DNA of 64,000 nt, taken from contig OX387185.1 in assembly GCA_947561395.2 (NCBI GenBank), positions 23,751,866-23,815,865 on the forward strand, read 5' to 3'. The translations under genes were made by a program, and so were the position numbers. The DNA is from Buxus sempervirens. Lineage: Eukaryota; Streptophyta; Magnoliopsida; Buxales; Buxaceae. Positions within the stretch are counted from its first letter, which is position 1. Every line of letters starts with the position of its first letter. This document shows positions 43,605 to 55,478 of the stretch, in pieces. The notes beneath the pieces are model-generated. The model made no database searches and was not told the origin of the DNA. It saw only the letters and a program-made list of their open reading frames with translations.

Positions 43605-43960
43605 TCGTAGGGGTATGCGCCAAGCTCTGCGAGCTCAGCGCACCCAAAAAAGGGTGAGCGGATCGTTTTTTTTTAGCATCCGCCGAGCTCGTGCCCACTT
43701 CCTTTTTGGGTGTGCTGAGCTCGTGCCCACTTCTTTTTTTGGATGCGCTCAGCTCGCGCTCAGTTCGCGCTCACTTAAATTTGGATGCGCTCAGCTCGCG
43801 CTCACTTAATTTCGGATGCGCTCAGCTCGCGCTCACTTGATTTTTGGGTGCGCTGAGCTCGCGCCCACTTGATTTTTGGGTGCGCCGAGCTCCCGCCCAC
43901 TTGATTTTTAGGTGCACTTCGCCCGCGGATCGTTTTTTTTGTTTTTTCGGTCCGCCCACC
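43605..43960 (+). repeat. GC-rich tandem block in insertion D
   Basis: About nine imperfect units of roughly 30-37 bp contain GCGCTCAGCTCGCGCTCACTT or GCGCTGAGCTCGCGCCCACTT followed by a short AT-rich spacer ending GGATG or GGGTG. The same words occur in LTR C1 at 16219-16475 although the flanking sequences are otherwise unlike. Confidence 0.8.
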
Positions 43961-45062
43961 CCGCTGACCTTGCGCCTAGTGCCTAAGGTCGGCGCATACC
44001 CCTAAAAAAGGCCGAATGGCCATATTTTTGAAAATTCCCGAAAATGCCCTTTACCATACCCCAACCCCGTTGTTCGCCGCGCGTCCAACTCATTCCTTCG
44101 TACGGGGAGGTACCCTGCCCCGTGGGCTCCGCTTCGCTCCACTCACAGGGGCCCCGGGTACCTCCCCTTGGATCCAATATAATGAGCCAGTTTTTCCCTG
44201 ACAAAGTGTCAATCTTGTATATTTTTTATGATTATTGCTGGATGTGAGTGCCATTTCCGAACCAAACCGAATAAACCAACAGGGTTTCCGGGTGACCCGG
44301 AAACCCAACATGGGACTTGGACCCTCGGTCCAACTTGATTTCCAGTGGGCCTTCTAACGGGGCCCACCCGGCCCAATAAACATGTATGCATGCAACTTAA
44401 TCAAGATAAGCAAAATTAACCGACTAAACCGGGCAGGCCAAACCTAAGGCGGTCCACCCGAACCGGACTTGTGAAATTGATGCATGGAATGCGTGGTTTG
44501 GCCGAGACTAAGGGCAAGGGCCTATCGGGCCCGCCAAAGCCCACGAACAAACCGAGTAAGGGTTCAAAACCCTAACCTCACATAACCTGGGCTTTCAAGC
44601 CCTAATCAGGACTACGGGCCCCAAGCCCAGTGTCCCACCCATTTTTTTGGAAACTTAAGTAAGATAAATCCAATAAATTACCAGGCCACCATGTGCGGCC
44701 CACCCAATGGGCCCACAAACCAAACCGGCCCGCTTTGCATATAAATCACTTAATAATCCCACTTGAACTCCAAAATAAAATCAACTCATTGAACCAAAAA
44801 TCCTAAGGGCCTCTCAGGCTTAGACTGAGGCCTACCAGGGTACATGGGCTTGACCAAAGCCCACCAAGGACACCGTGGGCCTTCCAACGGGGCCCACCCA
44901 ACCAGACTCAGATTACCTAATTAATCAAGATAAAAACAATTAAAGGGACCCACACCACTCAGGTTGTCCCACCAGACTTAACCAAACCGCATATCGGATT
45001 AGGAATCGGGTGAGACCAAAGTGAGCTGACTCAAACCAGGATAAACCTAAGGGACCCGTCAC

Positions 45063-45470
45063 CCTCCATCCCCAATATCACATCAAAACCCCCAATGTCT
45101 AAGGCAATCAAATCGCCAGACAACTCCAGTCTACCCAATCTAATCATGTAGTCTCTATACATATGTTCGACCCTAGTAGACTCTCCCAAAGGTGTGTGTA
45201 CAGACAATGCAACATCCAATTCAGTGGGTGACAAACCAATCCGTCGTGCACAAGCAGGTGATATAAATGAATGCGAAGCACCAGAATCAAACAGAACACA
45301 TGCTGATCTACCACAAATGAAAATAATACCTCCGATCAGCTCAGGTGCCTCATGGTCAGCCTCGATATCCTCCATACGATCAGGCTCATGCTCCTCATGT
45401 GCCTCCACTGCATACACTCTCGCTAGCTGCGGCTGCTGAATAGGTACTGCCTGCCTCTGGCCTCATCTCT
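45063..45470 (-). pseudogene. pol: Chromovirus minus copy protease
   Basis: The frame holds an acidic EHEPDRMEDIEADHEAP stretch and then the aspartic protease with VLFDSGASHSFISPACARRI and LDIGGFDVILGM. It ends at insertion D, which removes the C-terminal flap region. The active-site DSG is intact here, whereas the plus copy has DSS. Confidence 0.85.
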
Positions 45471-45603
45471 GAACTGGTCCTCTACCCTGGGGCTTCTGCC
45501 CAACTGGTGCTCTTTGAGTCGTCTGCTGAAATTGTGGCCTCTGTGGGAAAGCAGGCACGGTCTCTGGCTGTGGTAATGCTGGTCATGGCACTGCTAACGA
45601 CTG

Positions 45604-46608
45604 CTAACTAGGAGAGAATCGACAGTCAGTGATCCTATGACCCGCCTTTCCGCATTTGTAACAAGTGCCCGGTGCTGCAACACACAGTCCAAGTACATGA
45701 TACCTGCCACAACTGGCACATCCCCTCTGAGCTGGCCTATACTGTCCTCCTGCAGGCTCCACCCTAGTCCAGTCTCTAGGCCTCTTGTTTCCACTAAGGA
45801 AACCTCTATGGTCTGCCGGCCTTATAAGCGGTCTAGCTCTGCTCTGGCTCACTCTAGCCTCTCTGTCATTCTCAACCCTTGTGGCTCTACGTACCATGTC
45901 CTTCAGTTCGGTGCATAAGAGTATTGTCAACATACTATTAATCTCAAGCTTCAAACCCCGCTCAAAGTGTGAAGTCAACCTCCTCTCATCCTGTGTCATG
46001 TGGGGTGCAAATCGAGACAAGGTTGCAAATCTAGTTTCATACTGGGCCACTGTCTAGCTCCCCTGGTTAATCTCCATAAATTCCCGCTCCTTCTTGAGCC
46101 GAACCTCCTCAGAAAAGTACTAGTTATATAAGACCTCTCTGAATCTATCCTACGTCATATACGTAACCTGTGGGTCCTGCCTCTTCCTGCCTGTCCACCA
46201 GTGAACTGCCACGCCCTCAAATAAGAATGCTACCAATCGCACTCTCCTGTCCATCGGGCATCCCATGGCCTCAAAAATCCACTTGACTAGCATCAGCCAT
46301 CTCTCAGCCTCCATAAGATCTGGACGTCCACTGAAGATAGGTGGATCCAACTTCCGGAACTGTTCTAGATCCTTGGCCGTCTGTATGGCCCTCTCATGTA
46401 CAGGCTCATCCCCGTGACCATTGCCACCGTTTCCACCATTGCCGTGCTGGCTCAGTCTCTCCTCCTTTTCCTTGGCAAGAAGCTCTGCCAAGCTGCTAAC
46501 AACTGCCCACACATCACCCCCTGGAGGTGGTGGAGGTAATGGAACATCCTGCTGCTCCTCCTCAATAGGATCAGCTCTAGCACGTCTCCCTCTACCAGCC
46601 ATATGCAA
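45604..46608 (-). pseudogene. gag: Chromovirus minus copy gag
   Basis: The start at 46608 or the next ATG at 46602 (MAGRGRRARADPIEEEQQDV) opens a gag with FRKLDPPIFSGRPDLMEAER, the WWTGRKRQDPQV region, ERRLTSHFERGLK and a zinc knuckle CYKCGKAGHRITDC. A TAG at about 46062 stands where the plus copy has CAG (QGSQTVAQYE), and further stops lie between 46050 and 46150. Homologous to 49541-50704. Confidence 0.88.
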
Positions 46609-46708
46609 AATACAAATTCACTTGTTAGAATCCAATAATTCTAGGGGTTCTATCTAGCGTAATCACAATCCCATTCCCCTAAAGCTGCTTTCTAAGGTTA
46701 GGACCATT

Positions 46709-46720
46709 GCCCTGATACCA
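46709..46720 (-). other. Primer binding site of chromovirus minus copy
   Basis: The minus strand reads TGGTATCAGGGC, a methionine-tRNA site with one change, four bases after the LTR end. Confidence 0.85.
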
Positions 46721-46724
46721 TCTC

Positions 46725-49066
46725 TGTAATGCCCCGAACTCGGGTCAGTGCAAACCGGCACCCGACCCGAACCCAGTTCACTACTGTAACAACCCGAATT
46801 CAGTTCAACAACCAAATCCGAGGTGTTACTAGCCCATATCAAATATACATCAAGAATATACCAGACTAAAGAATTAAATAATCCATTCAATTAATTAACT
46901 ATCAGAGTGCGGAACAAATATGTGCCGAAGTGTAGTCTAAAATCCTCAATAACAAATATAATTACTCATCGACATCAAAATCAAAGTCTGGTAAAATAAA
47001 AGGGTCACTATCTCTCTCATCTCTCTAATACATCAAACCAATGAATAATAGTCTAATCAAAAGAAATAACTAGGTCTATATCAATCCTCCACCTCAGACA
47101 ATATCCGGGTAAAAGTAATCCTCTGGTGAATATTCAACTACCTCTCCCTGGAAATCACTATGATCCCCCTCTCGCGTATCAGCTGAAAAATGAAATAAAA
47201 GTAGGGTGAGATATGAATATCCCAGTAGGTAACACATGCATGATTAAACAGTTAATATAAGTAAAATAACAGTTCATGCACGATTAAGCAATCTCGACTA
47301 ATCAGGCTCGTATAATCATTCGTATCATTCATGAATACAAAACAGTATGATAAACAGTTCTAGAGATGAATTTCAGCAAGTTCTATTATAAGAATCCAAT
47401 ATCAAAATCAATAATATAATTCATGCTTTGCTAGGATGTACTAAACAGTCACATCCGATCAATATCCCAATCACATGCTTCCAGCATGCATACCATAATA
47501 ATATCAAGTGTTTATGATTTTCAGTGTCATTGTAGGACTCACAAAGATAGATAAACCTTTTGAGATAATTCTCGACCAATCGCTATACCACCGTGTGGCT
47601 TAGGAGCAATGCTACTAATGATACTCAAGTCCCATGCAGCGCAGCTTAGACAAGAGCCGTAGTCACTGACTTATTGCACACGTACCCATCAAAGTTGGCA
47701 TGTACCACCAGCATGCAGTACCAGAATCAATACATGGAGATGGTCGCTTATCCACATGTACAGGGAATCACCAGTGGCTCATCGGGGTGTCCCTCTAGAC
47801 ATAGGACCTTCCCAAACAAACTAACTTGCAAAGGAAGCGCGACGCACAAGGAAGAAACTCAACCCAAATCACATATCCCTCAGCTATCTAGCAACAACTA
47901 TGGATCCATAACCAGCTATGCCCACTAGACTCCAAAAGTTCCCTAAATATAATATTTCTATAAGGGTTGGTGCCTAGCGGCATATAAAGGTTAAATCTGT
48001 CAATTACTTCAATATTCGGGTCATCTGAGTTATGAATTCTCTTCATGAAGTTTTTTGGTTTACAGTATCATTTAGAGTTGTTCTGATAATCAAATAATAG
48101 TTAAGTTTTCCAAAAACTAGATTCCTCAATTACTTTCAAAGCTTTGCAACTAATGTCCTAAATATCTTCCTAATTTATTTTTTTGTAAAACAGGTAATTA
48201 GATAATTTATTTTGGTCTTAAAACATCTTAATTAATCATTAAATTTGTCTAAAAATAGTTTGGAATTGAATCAGGTTCGAAATTACGAAAATCTACATAG
48301 AGCACCTAGGATCGCTCAGGATCGCCTCGGTGGTCTGTGGTTGGCGGTAGTTCAAAACAGGTCACCGACGATAAGTCTTCCAGCGGTCTTCGGCAGTCTA
48401 AAATTTATAACTAGCGTCAAGGAGCGCCAAGGATCGCCGAGCACAGTCGAGGTCGGCGGTCTCCCAAAAACGAACAGAAACAGTTTCAAAATGTGATTTT
48501 TCTCGTCCAATATCATTCTAACATACTTACAACATTGTTATCAAACTAAATACATCAATATATCTCATAAAAACATGCTTTTGCGATTAAACGAACGTAA
48601 ATACAAAAAACGAATGTAAAACAGTGTCACCTACCTCTTCCACGATGGTTTCTCCTTCTCTTCTCTAAACAATGACTAGAACAGCAAGAGACACTACCTA
48701 GAATAATGAAAACGAGCAACACCCTCTCCCTTTTCCTTCTTCTTCTTCTCCTTCGGTCTGGTCGTCGTTTGTCGCTTGCGGCTATTCAATACAAGCAAAA
48801 TACAAACGTATGTGTTTTAGGTTATTTAATTGGTATTTATACTCTTCGATCCCATGTAGTTCACATGCAAACTTTCCTATACACACTGCCCAATCAGAAC
48901 ACATACCTCGATATCTCATGATTGGACAGTCGGATCTGCGTCCAACTCTGGATCTCCACTAATTATATCATCCCCTACATTAATAAAATATTTCCATCAA
49001 TTATAACTCTCAAAAATATTATTTATTAATTTATTTTATTATTTAAGAAAAATTCGGGGTTTTACA
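46725..49066 (-). repeat. 5' LTR of chromovirus minus copy (2342 bp)
   Basis: The minus strand runs from TGTAAAACCCCG (49066) to GGGGCATTACA (46725). A TATA box (minus-strand GAGTATAAATACC, about 48832-48844) leaves about 2.1 kb of transcribed LTR. Its high-coordinate end meets plus-copy LTR sequence at 49067 with no spacer. Confidence 0.9.
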
Positions 49067-49417
49067 TAGACTTAGTTATTTTTTATCCGATTATTATTAA
49101 TTTTGGTTTGATGTACTAGAGAGATGAGAGATTAGTGACCTTTTATTTTACCAGACTTTGATATTAATGTTGATGGTTAACTATATTGGTTCTTGAGGAT
49201 TTTAGATTACACTTCCGCACATACTTGTTCCGTACTGTGGTAGTTAATTAATTGAATGGATTATTTAATTCTCTTGTATGGTATATTCTTGATGTATATT
49301 TGATATGGGCCAGTAACATCTTGGATTTGGTTGTTAAACTGAATTCGGTTTGTTACAGTAGCGAACCGGGTTCGGGTTGGGTGCTGGTTTGCACTGACCC
49401 GGGTTCGGGGCGTTACA
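49067..49417 (+). repeat. 5' LTR fragment of chromovirus plus copy
   Basis: This corresponds to the last 350 bp of the 3' LTR (55130-55478) and ends GGGGCGTTACA. The first 2 kb of the LTR are absent; the minus-copy LTR takes their place. CATAGAC is shared at the junction. Confidence 0.88.
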
Positions 49418-49421
49418 GAGA

Positions 49422-49433
49422 TGGTATCAGAGC
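49422..49433 (+). other. Primer binding site of chromovirus plus copy
   Basis: TGGTATCAGAGC, the standard methionine-tRNA site, four bases after the LTR end. Confidence 0.9.
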
Positions 49434-49540
49434 AATGGTCCTAATCTTAGATAGCCAGCCTTAGGGGAATGGGATTGTGAGTACGCTAGATAGAACCCCT
49501 AGAATTATTGGATTCTAACAAGTGAATTTGTATTTTGCAG

Positions 49541-50704
49541 ATGGCTAGTAAAGTGAGACGTGCTAGAGCTGATCCTATTGAGAGAGCTGATATTGAGGAG
49601 GAGCAGCAGGATGTTCCATTACCTCCACCACCTCCAGGGGATGATGTGTGTGCAGTTGTGAGTAGCTTGGCAGAGCTTCTTGCCAAGGAAAGGGAGAAGA
49701 GACTGAGCCAGCACGGCAATGGTCACGGGGATGAGCCTATACATGAGAGAGCGATACAGACAGCCAAGGATCTAGAGCAGTTCAGGAAGTTAGATCCACC
49801 TATCTTCAGTGGACGTCCAGATCCGATGGAGGCTGAGAGATGGCTGATGAGAGTGGAGTGGATTTTTGAGGCCATGGGATGTCCGATGGATAGGAGAGTT
49901 CGATTGGCAGCATTCTTATTTGAGGGTGAGGCAGTTCACTAGTGGACAGCCAGGAAGAGGCAGGACCCTCAGGCTACATACATGACTTGGGATAGATTCC
50001 GAGAGGTCTTTTATGACCAGTACTTTTCTGAGGAGGTCCGGCTCACGAAGGAGCGAGAATTTATGGAGAGTGCCCAAGGGAGCCAGACAGTGGCCCAGTA
50101 TGAGGCTAGATTTGCAGCCTTATCTCAATTTGTACCCCACATGACACAGGATGAGAGGAGGTTGACTTCACATTTTGAGCGGGGTCTGAAGCCTGAGATT
50201 AAGAGTATGCTGACGGTACTCTTATGCACAGAACTGAAGGACGTGGTACGTAGAGCCACCAGGGCTGAGAGTGACTTAGAAGCTAGAGTGAGCCAGAGCA
50301 GGGCTAGACCACTTATGAGGCCGGCAGACCAGAGAGGTTTCCTTAGTGGAAACAAGAGTCCCAGAGACTGGATTACGGCGGAGCCTTCAGGAGGTCAGTA
50401 TAGACCAGCTCAGAGGGGATGTGCTAGTTGTGGCAGGTATCATGTACCTGGTCTGTGTGTCGCAGCATCGGGCACTTGTCACAGATGTGGAAAGTCGGGT
50501 CATAGGATCACTGATTGTCGATTCTCTCCGAGCTATCAGTCGTTAGCAGTGCCACGACCAGCATTACCACAGCCAGAGACCGCGCCTGCTTTCCCACAGA
50601 GGCCACAGTTTCAGCAGACAGCTCAGAGAGCACTAGTTGGGCAGAAGCCGCAGGGCAGGGGACCAGTTCAGAGGGGAGGCCAGAGGCAGGCAGTACCTGC
50701 TTAG
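49541..50704 (+). pseudogene. gag: Chromovirus plus copy gag
   Basis: The ATG at 49541 opens MASKVRRARADPIERADIEE; the frame is continuous except for a TAG at 49940 within VH-WTARKRQ, where the minus copy reads a Trp codon. Capsid blocks (FRKLDPPIFSGRPDPMEAER, QGSQTVAQYEARFAALS, ERRLTSHFERGLKPEIK) and the zinc knuckle CHRCGKSGHRITDC are present, followed by a Gln/Pro-rich tail ending at TAG 50702. Relative to the minus copy it has an IERAD duplication near the start. Confidence 0.88.
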
Positions 50705-51470
50705 CAGCCGCAACCAGCTAGAGTGTATGCAGCAGAGGCACATGAGGAGCATGAGCTCGAGCGTGTGGAGGATATCGAGGCTGACCATGAGGCACCTGAG
50801 CTGATCGGAGGTATTATTTTCATTTGTGGTAGATTAGCATGTGTTATGTTTGATTCTAGTGCTTCACATTCATTTATATCACCTGCTTGTGCACGACGGA
50901 TTGGTTTATCACCCACTAAATTGGATATTGCATTGTTTGTACACACACCTTTGGGAGAGTCTACTGGAGTTGAACATATGTATAAAGATTGCATGATTAG
51001 ATTTGGTAGACTGGAGTTGCCTGGCGATTTGATTGCCTTAGACATTGGAGGTTTTGATGTGATATTGGGAATGGACTGGTTATGTAGACATCATGTGACA
51101 TTGGATTGCTATGCGGGGACGGTGATAGTTAGAGGGCCAGATCAAACCACTCATTGTTTCAAATGTGAGGGGTTGGAGTCGCAGATTGGTCTGGTAGCAT
51201 CTATGATAGCAGAGGAGTTTAGGAGTGACACCCTTGTCATCTCCGATGTACCTGTAGTTCAAGAGTTTGCGGATGTGTTTCCAGAGGAGTTACCTAGATT
51301 ACCACCTGCTAGAGGAATAGAGTTCAGGATCTAGTTGATGCCTGGTACGGCTCCAGTTTCGAAGCCACCTTATCGGCTTGCGAAACCAGAACAGGAGGAA
51401 CTAAAGAAGCAGTTAGATGAGCTTTAGGAGAAGGGATTCATCAGACCGAGTGTGTCGCCATGGGGCGAAC
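50705..51470 (+). pseudogene. pol: Chromovirus plus copy protease and start of RT
   Basis: The protease has MFDSSASHSFISPACARRI, so the catalytic DSG reads DSS, which should abolish cleavage. It continues through [39 protein letters not shown] and, after a TAG at about 51334, [20 protein letters not shown] to VSPWG at about 51468. There the sequence changes to the end of RNase H. This copy supplies the segment missing from the minus copy at insertion D. Confidence 0.85.
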
Positions 51471-53090
51471 CAGTTTTGTTTGAGCAGAAAAAGTGCAGTT
51501 GAGGATCAGGTAGCCACTTTAGCAACTTTTATGATGAGCCAGTGTAGATTGGTTGATTCAGTCAGAGATTGGCAAGGAGAGTTTAGCATGTCACAGGATG
51601 GAGTGATCAGAGTTGCTCGTGTTCAGATTGAGCCAGATTTGGTTCAGTTGATTCGGGAGAGACAGTTGACTGACCCACAATTGATTCAGACTAGGGAGAT
51701 GATGAGTAGAGGATCTGAGGCAGCTGCATATTTTTCATATAGAAATGGGCTATTGAGATATAGAGGCCGTATTTGTGTTCCAGCTGACGAGGAAATTAAG
51801 GAGAAGATATTGATAGAGGGTCATAGATCGAGGTATGCAGTTCACCCAGGAAGTACAAAAATGTAGAAGAATTTAAAAGAAATCTATTGGTGGTCAGGAA
51901 TGAAGAGAGAGATATCAGAGTATGTGGCTAAATGTTTGACATGCTAGCAAGTGAAGGCTGAACATCGGAAGCCACCTGGTTTACTTCAGTCACTTCCTAT
52001 TCCAGAATGGAAGTGGGAACATGTGACAATGGATTTTGTATCTGGGTTACCATTGACAGTCAAGAAGGAAGATGCTATTTGGGTTGTTGTGGATAGATTG
52101 ACTAAGTCAGCACATTTCTTGCCTATTAGCACTACACAGCAGTTGAAGTCCTTAGCTGAGCTATATGTCAAGGAGATAGTGAGACTTCATGGAGTTCCAG
52201 TTTCCATAGTGTCTGACAGAGATGCACAATTCACATCACGTTTTTGGCTTGCATTTCAGGCAGCCTTAGGCACTAAGCTTAATTTCAGCATCAGCTATCA
52301 TCCTCAGACAGATTGACAGTCTGAGCGTACCATTCAGACGTTGGAAGATATGCTGAGATGTTGTGTTATGGATTGGGGAGGTAGTTGGAATCAGCACCTG
52401 CCATTGGTGGAGTTTGCCTATAACAATAGCTATCAGGCGAGTATTCAGATGGCACCATTTGAGGCACTTTATGGCAGACTGTGTAGATCCCCAGTGTGCT
52501 GGGTGGAAGTTGGAGAAAGACAACTTATTGGGCCGCAGATTGTACAGGATAGCATTGAAAAGGTAAATCAGATTAGGCAGAACATGCTTACAGCCTAGAG
52601 TCATCAGAAGAGCTATGCAGATACTAGAAGGAGAGATTTGCATTTCGAGGTTGGAGATTTTGTATTTCTGAAGATATCTCCATCTCGTGGGATTAAGAGA
52701 TTTGGGAAGAAAGGCAAATTGGCTCCAAGATATATAGGCCCATTTGAGATTAAGAGTACAGTGGGACCAGTGGCATACAAATTGGATTTGCCTACACAGC
52801 TGGAAGGAGTTCATGACGTATTCCATGTTTCTATGTTGAGGAAGTACGTGCATGACCCTACTCATATCATTCAGCATGAACCGATAGTTGTGCGAGGGGA
52901 CTTGACTTATGAGGAACATCCAGTTGAGATTTTGGACAGGAAGGAGCAAGTTCTTCGTACTAAAGTGATTCCACTTGTGAAAGTACTTAGGTAGAGCCAC
53001 ACAGTTGAGGAAGCTACTTGGGAATTGGAATCGGAAATATAGAGAAAGTATCCTAACCTATTTCCAGAATCACAAGGTAAATTTTGAGGA
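51471..53090 (+). pseudogene. pol: Chromovirus plus copy RNase H end, integrase and chromodomain
   Basis: After the deletion junction the coding resumes with LSRKSAVEDQVATLATFMMS (RNase H end). The integrase finger, core ([36 protein letters not shown]) and C-terminus (GPFEIKSTVGPVAYKLDLP) follow, then a chromodomain with EHPVEILDRKEQVLRTKVIP and VEEATWELESE, ending near 53090. At least six stops occur, mostly TAG for CAG (51864, 51944, 52314, 52596) or in place of Trp (52992). Confidence 0.85.
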
Positions 53091-53106
53091 CGAAATTTTT
53101 CTTTTA

Positions 53107-53117
53107 GGAGGGGAGGA
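53107..53117 (+). other. Polypurine tract of chromovirus plus copy
   Basis: AGGAGGGGAGGA runs up to the LTR start at 53118, matching the minus copy. Confidence 0.88.
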
Positions 53118-55478
53118 TGTAAAACCCCGAATTTTCCTTAAATAATATAATAAATTAATAAATAATATCTTTAGGAATTTTAATTGATGGAAATATTTTA
53201 TTAATGTAAGGGATGATATAATTAGTGGAGATCTAAAGTTGGACGCCGATCCGACCGTCCGATCATGAGATATCGAGGTATGATTCAAACTTTAAGTTGA
53301 TGTGTTTTAATTGGGTAGTGTGTATAGGAAAGTGTGCATGTGAGCTACATAGGATCAAGGAGTATATATAATAGTTTAATACCCTAATCTATACGTTTGG
53401 TATTCTCGTTGGTATTCGACAGCCGCAAGCGACAAACCGTGAGTGAGCGACCGAGAACGACTGTTGGAAGAAGAAGGAGGAAAAGAGGACTTGGTCTTAT
53501 GCTCTTCATCGTCCAGAGTATTGCTGGGTGATAGAGTTCGTATTTGTTTAGAGAAGAGAAGGAGAAACAATCGTAGAAAGAGGTAGGTGACACCGTTTGA
53601 TCGATTGATTTGTATTTACGTTCGTTTAATCTCCAAAGCATGTTTTTATCTGATATATTTATGTATTTAGTTTGATAACAATGTTATAAGTATGTTAGAA
53701 TGATATTGAACGAGAAAAATCACGTTTTGAAACTGTTTCTGTTCGTTTTTGGGGGACCGCTGACCTCGACTGTGCTCGGAGATCCTCGGTGCTAGTTAAA
53801 AATTTCGGACCGCCGAAGTTCGCGTGAAGACTTATCGTCGGCGATCTGATTTGCACTACCGCTAACCTTAAACCGTCGGGGCGATCCTAGGCGCTCTGTG
53901 CAAAAATTCCAGATTTTCATAATTTCGAACATTATTCAATTCTAAACTATTTTTAGTCAATTTTAATCATTAATTAAGATGTTTTAAGACCAAAATAAAT
54001 TATCTAATTCCCTGTTTTATAGAAAAATAAATTAGGAAGATATTTAGGACACTAGTTGCCAAACTTTGTTTAAAACTATGAAATCTAGTTTTTGGAACAC
54101 TTGGATATTATTTAAATTCCAGAACATCTCTAAATTTCACTATAAACCAGATAATTACATAAAGAGAATTTAGAACTCAGATAACCCGAATATTGCAGTA
54201 ATTGACAGATTTAACCTTTATAAGCCGCTAGGCACCAACCCATATAGAAATATTATATTTTAGGGAATTTTGGAGTCTAGTGGGCATAGCTGGTTATGGA
54301 TCCATAGTTATAGCTAAATAGCTGAGGGATATGTCATTTGGGTTGAGTTTCTCCCTTGTATGACGCGCTTCCTTTGCAAGTTAGTTTGTTTGGGAAGGTC
54401 CTACGTCTGGAGGGACACCCCGGTGAGCCGCTGGTGATTCCCTGTACATGTGGATAAGCGACCATCTCTATGCATTGATTCTGGTGCTGCATGCTGGTGG
54501 TACATGCCAACTCTAATGGGTACGTGTGCAATAAATCAGTGACTACGGCTCTTATCTAAGTTGCGCTGCATGGGACTTTGAGTATCATTAGTAGTATTGC
54601 TCCTAAGCCGCACGGTGGTATAGCGATTGGTCGAGAGTCATCTCAAAATGTTTATCTATCTTTGTGAGTCCTACAATGACACTAAAATCATAAACACTTG
54701 ATATTATTATTGTATACATGCTGGAGGCATGTGATTGAGATATTGGTCAGATGTGACTGTTTAGTGCATCCTAGCAAAGTATGAATTATGTAATTGATTC
54801 TGATATTGGATTCTTATAATAGAACTTGTTGAAATTTATCTTTAGAACTGTTTATCATACTGTTTTTGTATTCATGAATGATACGGATGATTATACGAGC
54901 CTGCTTAGTCGAGATTGCTTAATCGTTCATGACCTGTTGTTTTACTTATATTAACTGTTTAATCATGCATGTGTTACCTACTGAGATATTCGTATCTCAC
55001 CCTACTTTTATTTCATTTTTCAGCTGATACGCAAGAGGGGGATCATAGTGATTTCCAGGGAGAGGTAGCTGAGTATTCACCGGAGGATTACTTTTACCCG
55101 GATATTGTTTGAGGTTGTGGATGGTCATAGACATAGTTATTTTTTATCCGATTATTATTAATTTTGGTTTGATGTACTAGAGAGATGAGAGATTAGTAAC
55201 CTTCTATTTTACCAGACTTTGATATTAATGTGGATGGTTAACTATATTAGTTCTTGAGGATTCTAGACTACACTTCTACACATACTTGTTCCGTACTCTG
55301 ATAGTTAATTAATTGAATGGATTATTTAATTCTCTTGTCTGGTATATTCTTGATGTATATTTGATATGGGCCAGTAACACCTTGGATTTGGTTGTTGAAC
55401 TGAATTCGGGTTGTTACAGTAGCGAACCGGGTTCGGGTTGGGTGCTGGTTTGCACTGACCCGGGTTCAGGGCATTACA
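53118..55478 (+). repeat. 3' LTR of chromovirus plus copy (2361 bp)
   Basis: TGTAAAACCCCG to GGGCATTACA. TATA box GTATATATAATAG at 53362-53374. A GC-rich block lies at 53755-53905, and a perfect 12-bp palindrome TATGGATCCATA at 54295-54306. It joins LTR C sequence at 55479. Confidence 0.9.

Larger units (their letters stand above)
41540..45062 (+). repeat. Insertion D, long LTR-like sequence (about 3.5 kb)
   Basis: It starts TGTAAGCACC and ends at about GTCA, sits between protease and RT of the minus chromovirus, and has a TATA box (42672-42682). There is no gag-pol, PBS or polypurine tract, so it looks like a solo LTR of another Gypsy family. No clean 5-bp duplication is seen, and about 165 bp of chromovirus (present at 51075-51235) is missing at the site, so the exact ends are uncertain. 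It holds a 147-bp tandem repeat, a GC-rich repeat block and a poly-C run (43192-43207). I find no gene in it. Confidence 0.65.
26441..49066 (-). mobile_element. Tekay-type chromovirus, minus copy, with two nested insertions
   Basis: Reading right to left: 5' LTR (46725-49066), PBS, gag (45604-46608), protease (45063-45417), insertion D (41540-45062), RT and RNase H (40128-41539), integrase split by the Sirevirus (39768-40025 and 28560-29741), chromodomain remnant, polypurine tract and a 3' LTR (26441-28531) lacking its last 236 bp. The plus copy at 49067-55478 gives the uninterrupted sequence at both insertion sites. All coding parts contain stops. Confidence 0.88.
49067..55478 (+). mobile_element. 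Tekay-type chromovirus, plus copy, internally deleted
   Basis: 5' LTR fragment (49067-49417), PBS, gag, protease, the first residues of RT, then a jump to the end of RNase H, integrase, chromodomain, polypurine tract and full 3' LTR (53118-55478). It is closely related to the minus copy but inverted. RT and RNase H are missing, so it could move only with help. It lies inside the 5' LTR of element C. Confidence 0.88.

Noticed and set aside
54295-54660. A conserved-loop hairpin array in the chromovirus LTR
   Set aside because: Several inverted repeats exist (GCATG/CATGC, TGGATA/TATCCA in the minus copy, a 12-bp palindrome), but I could not show one loop shared by many stems, so I do not claim it.
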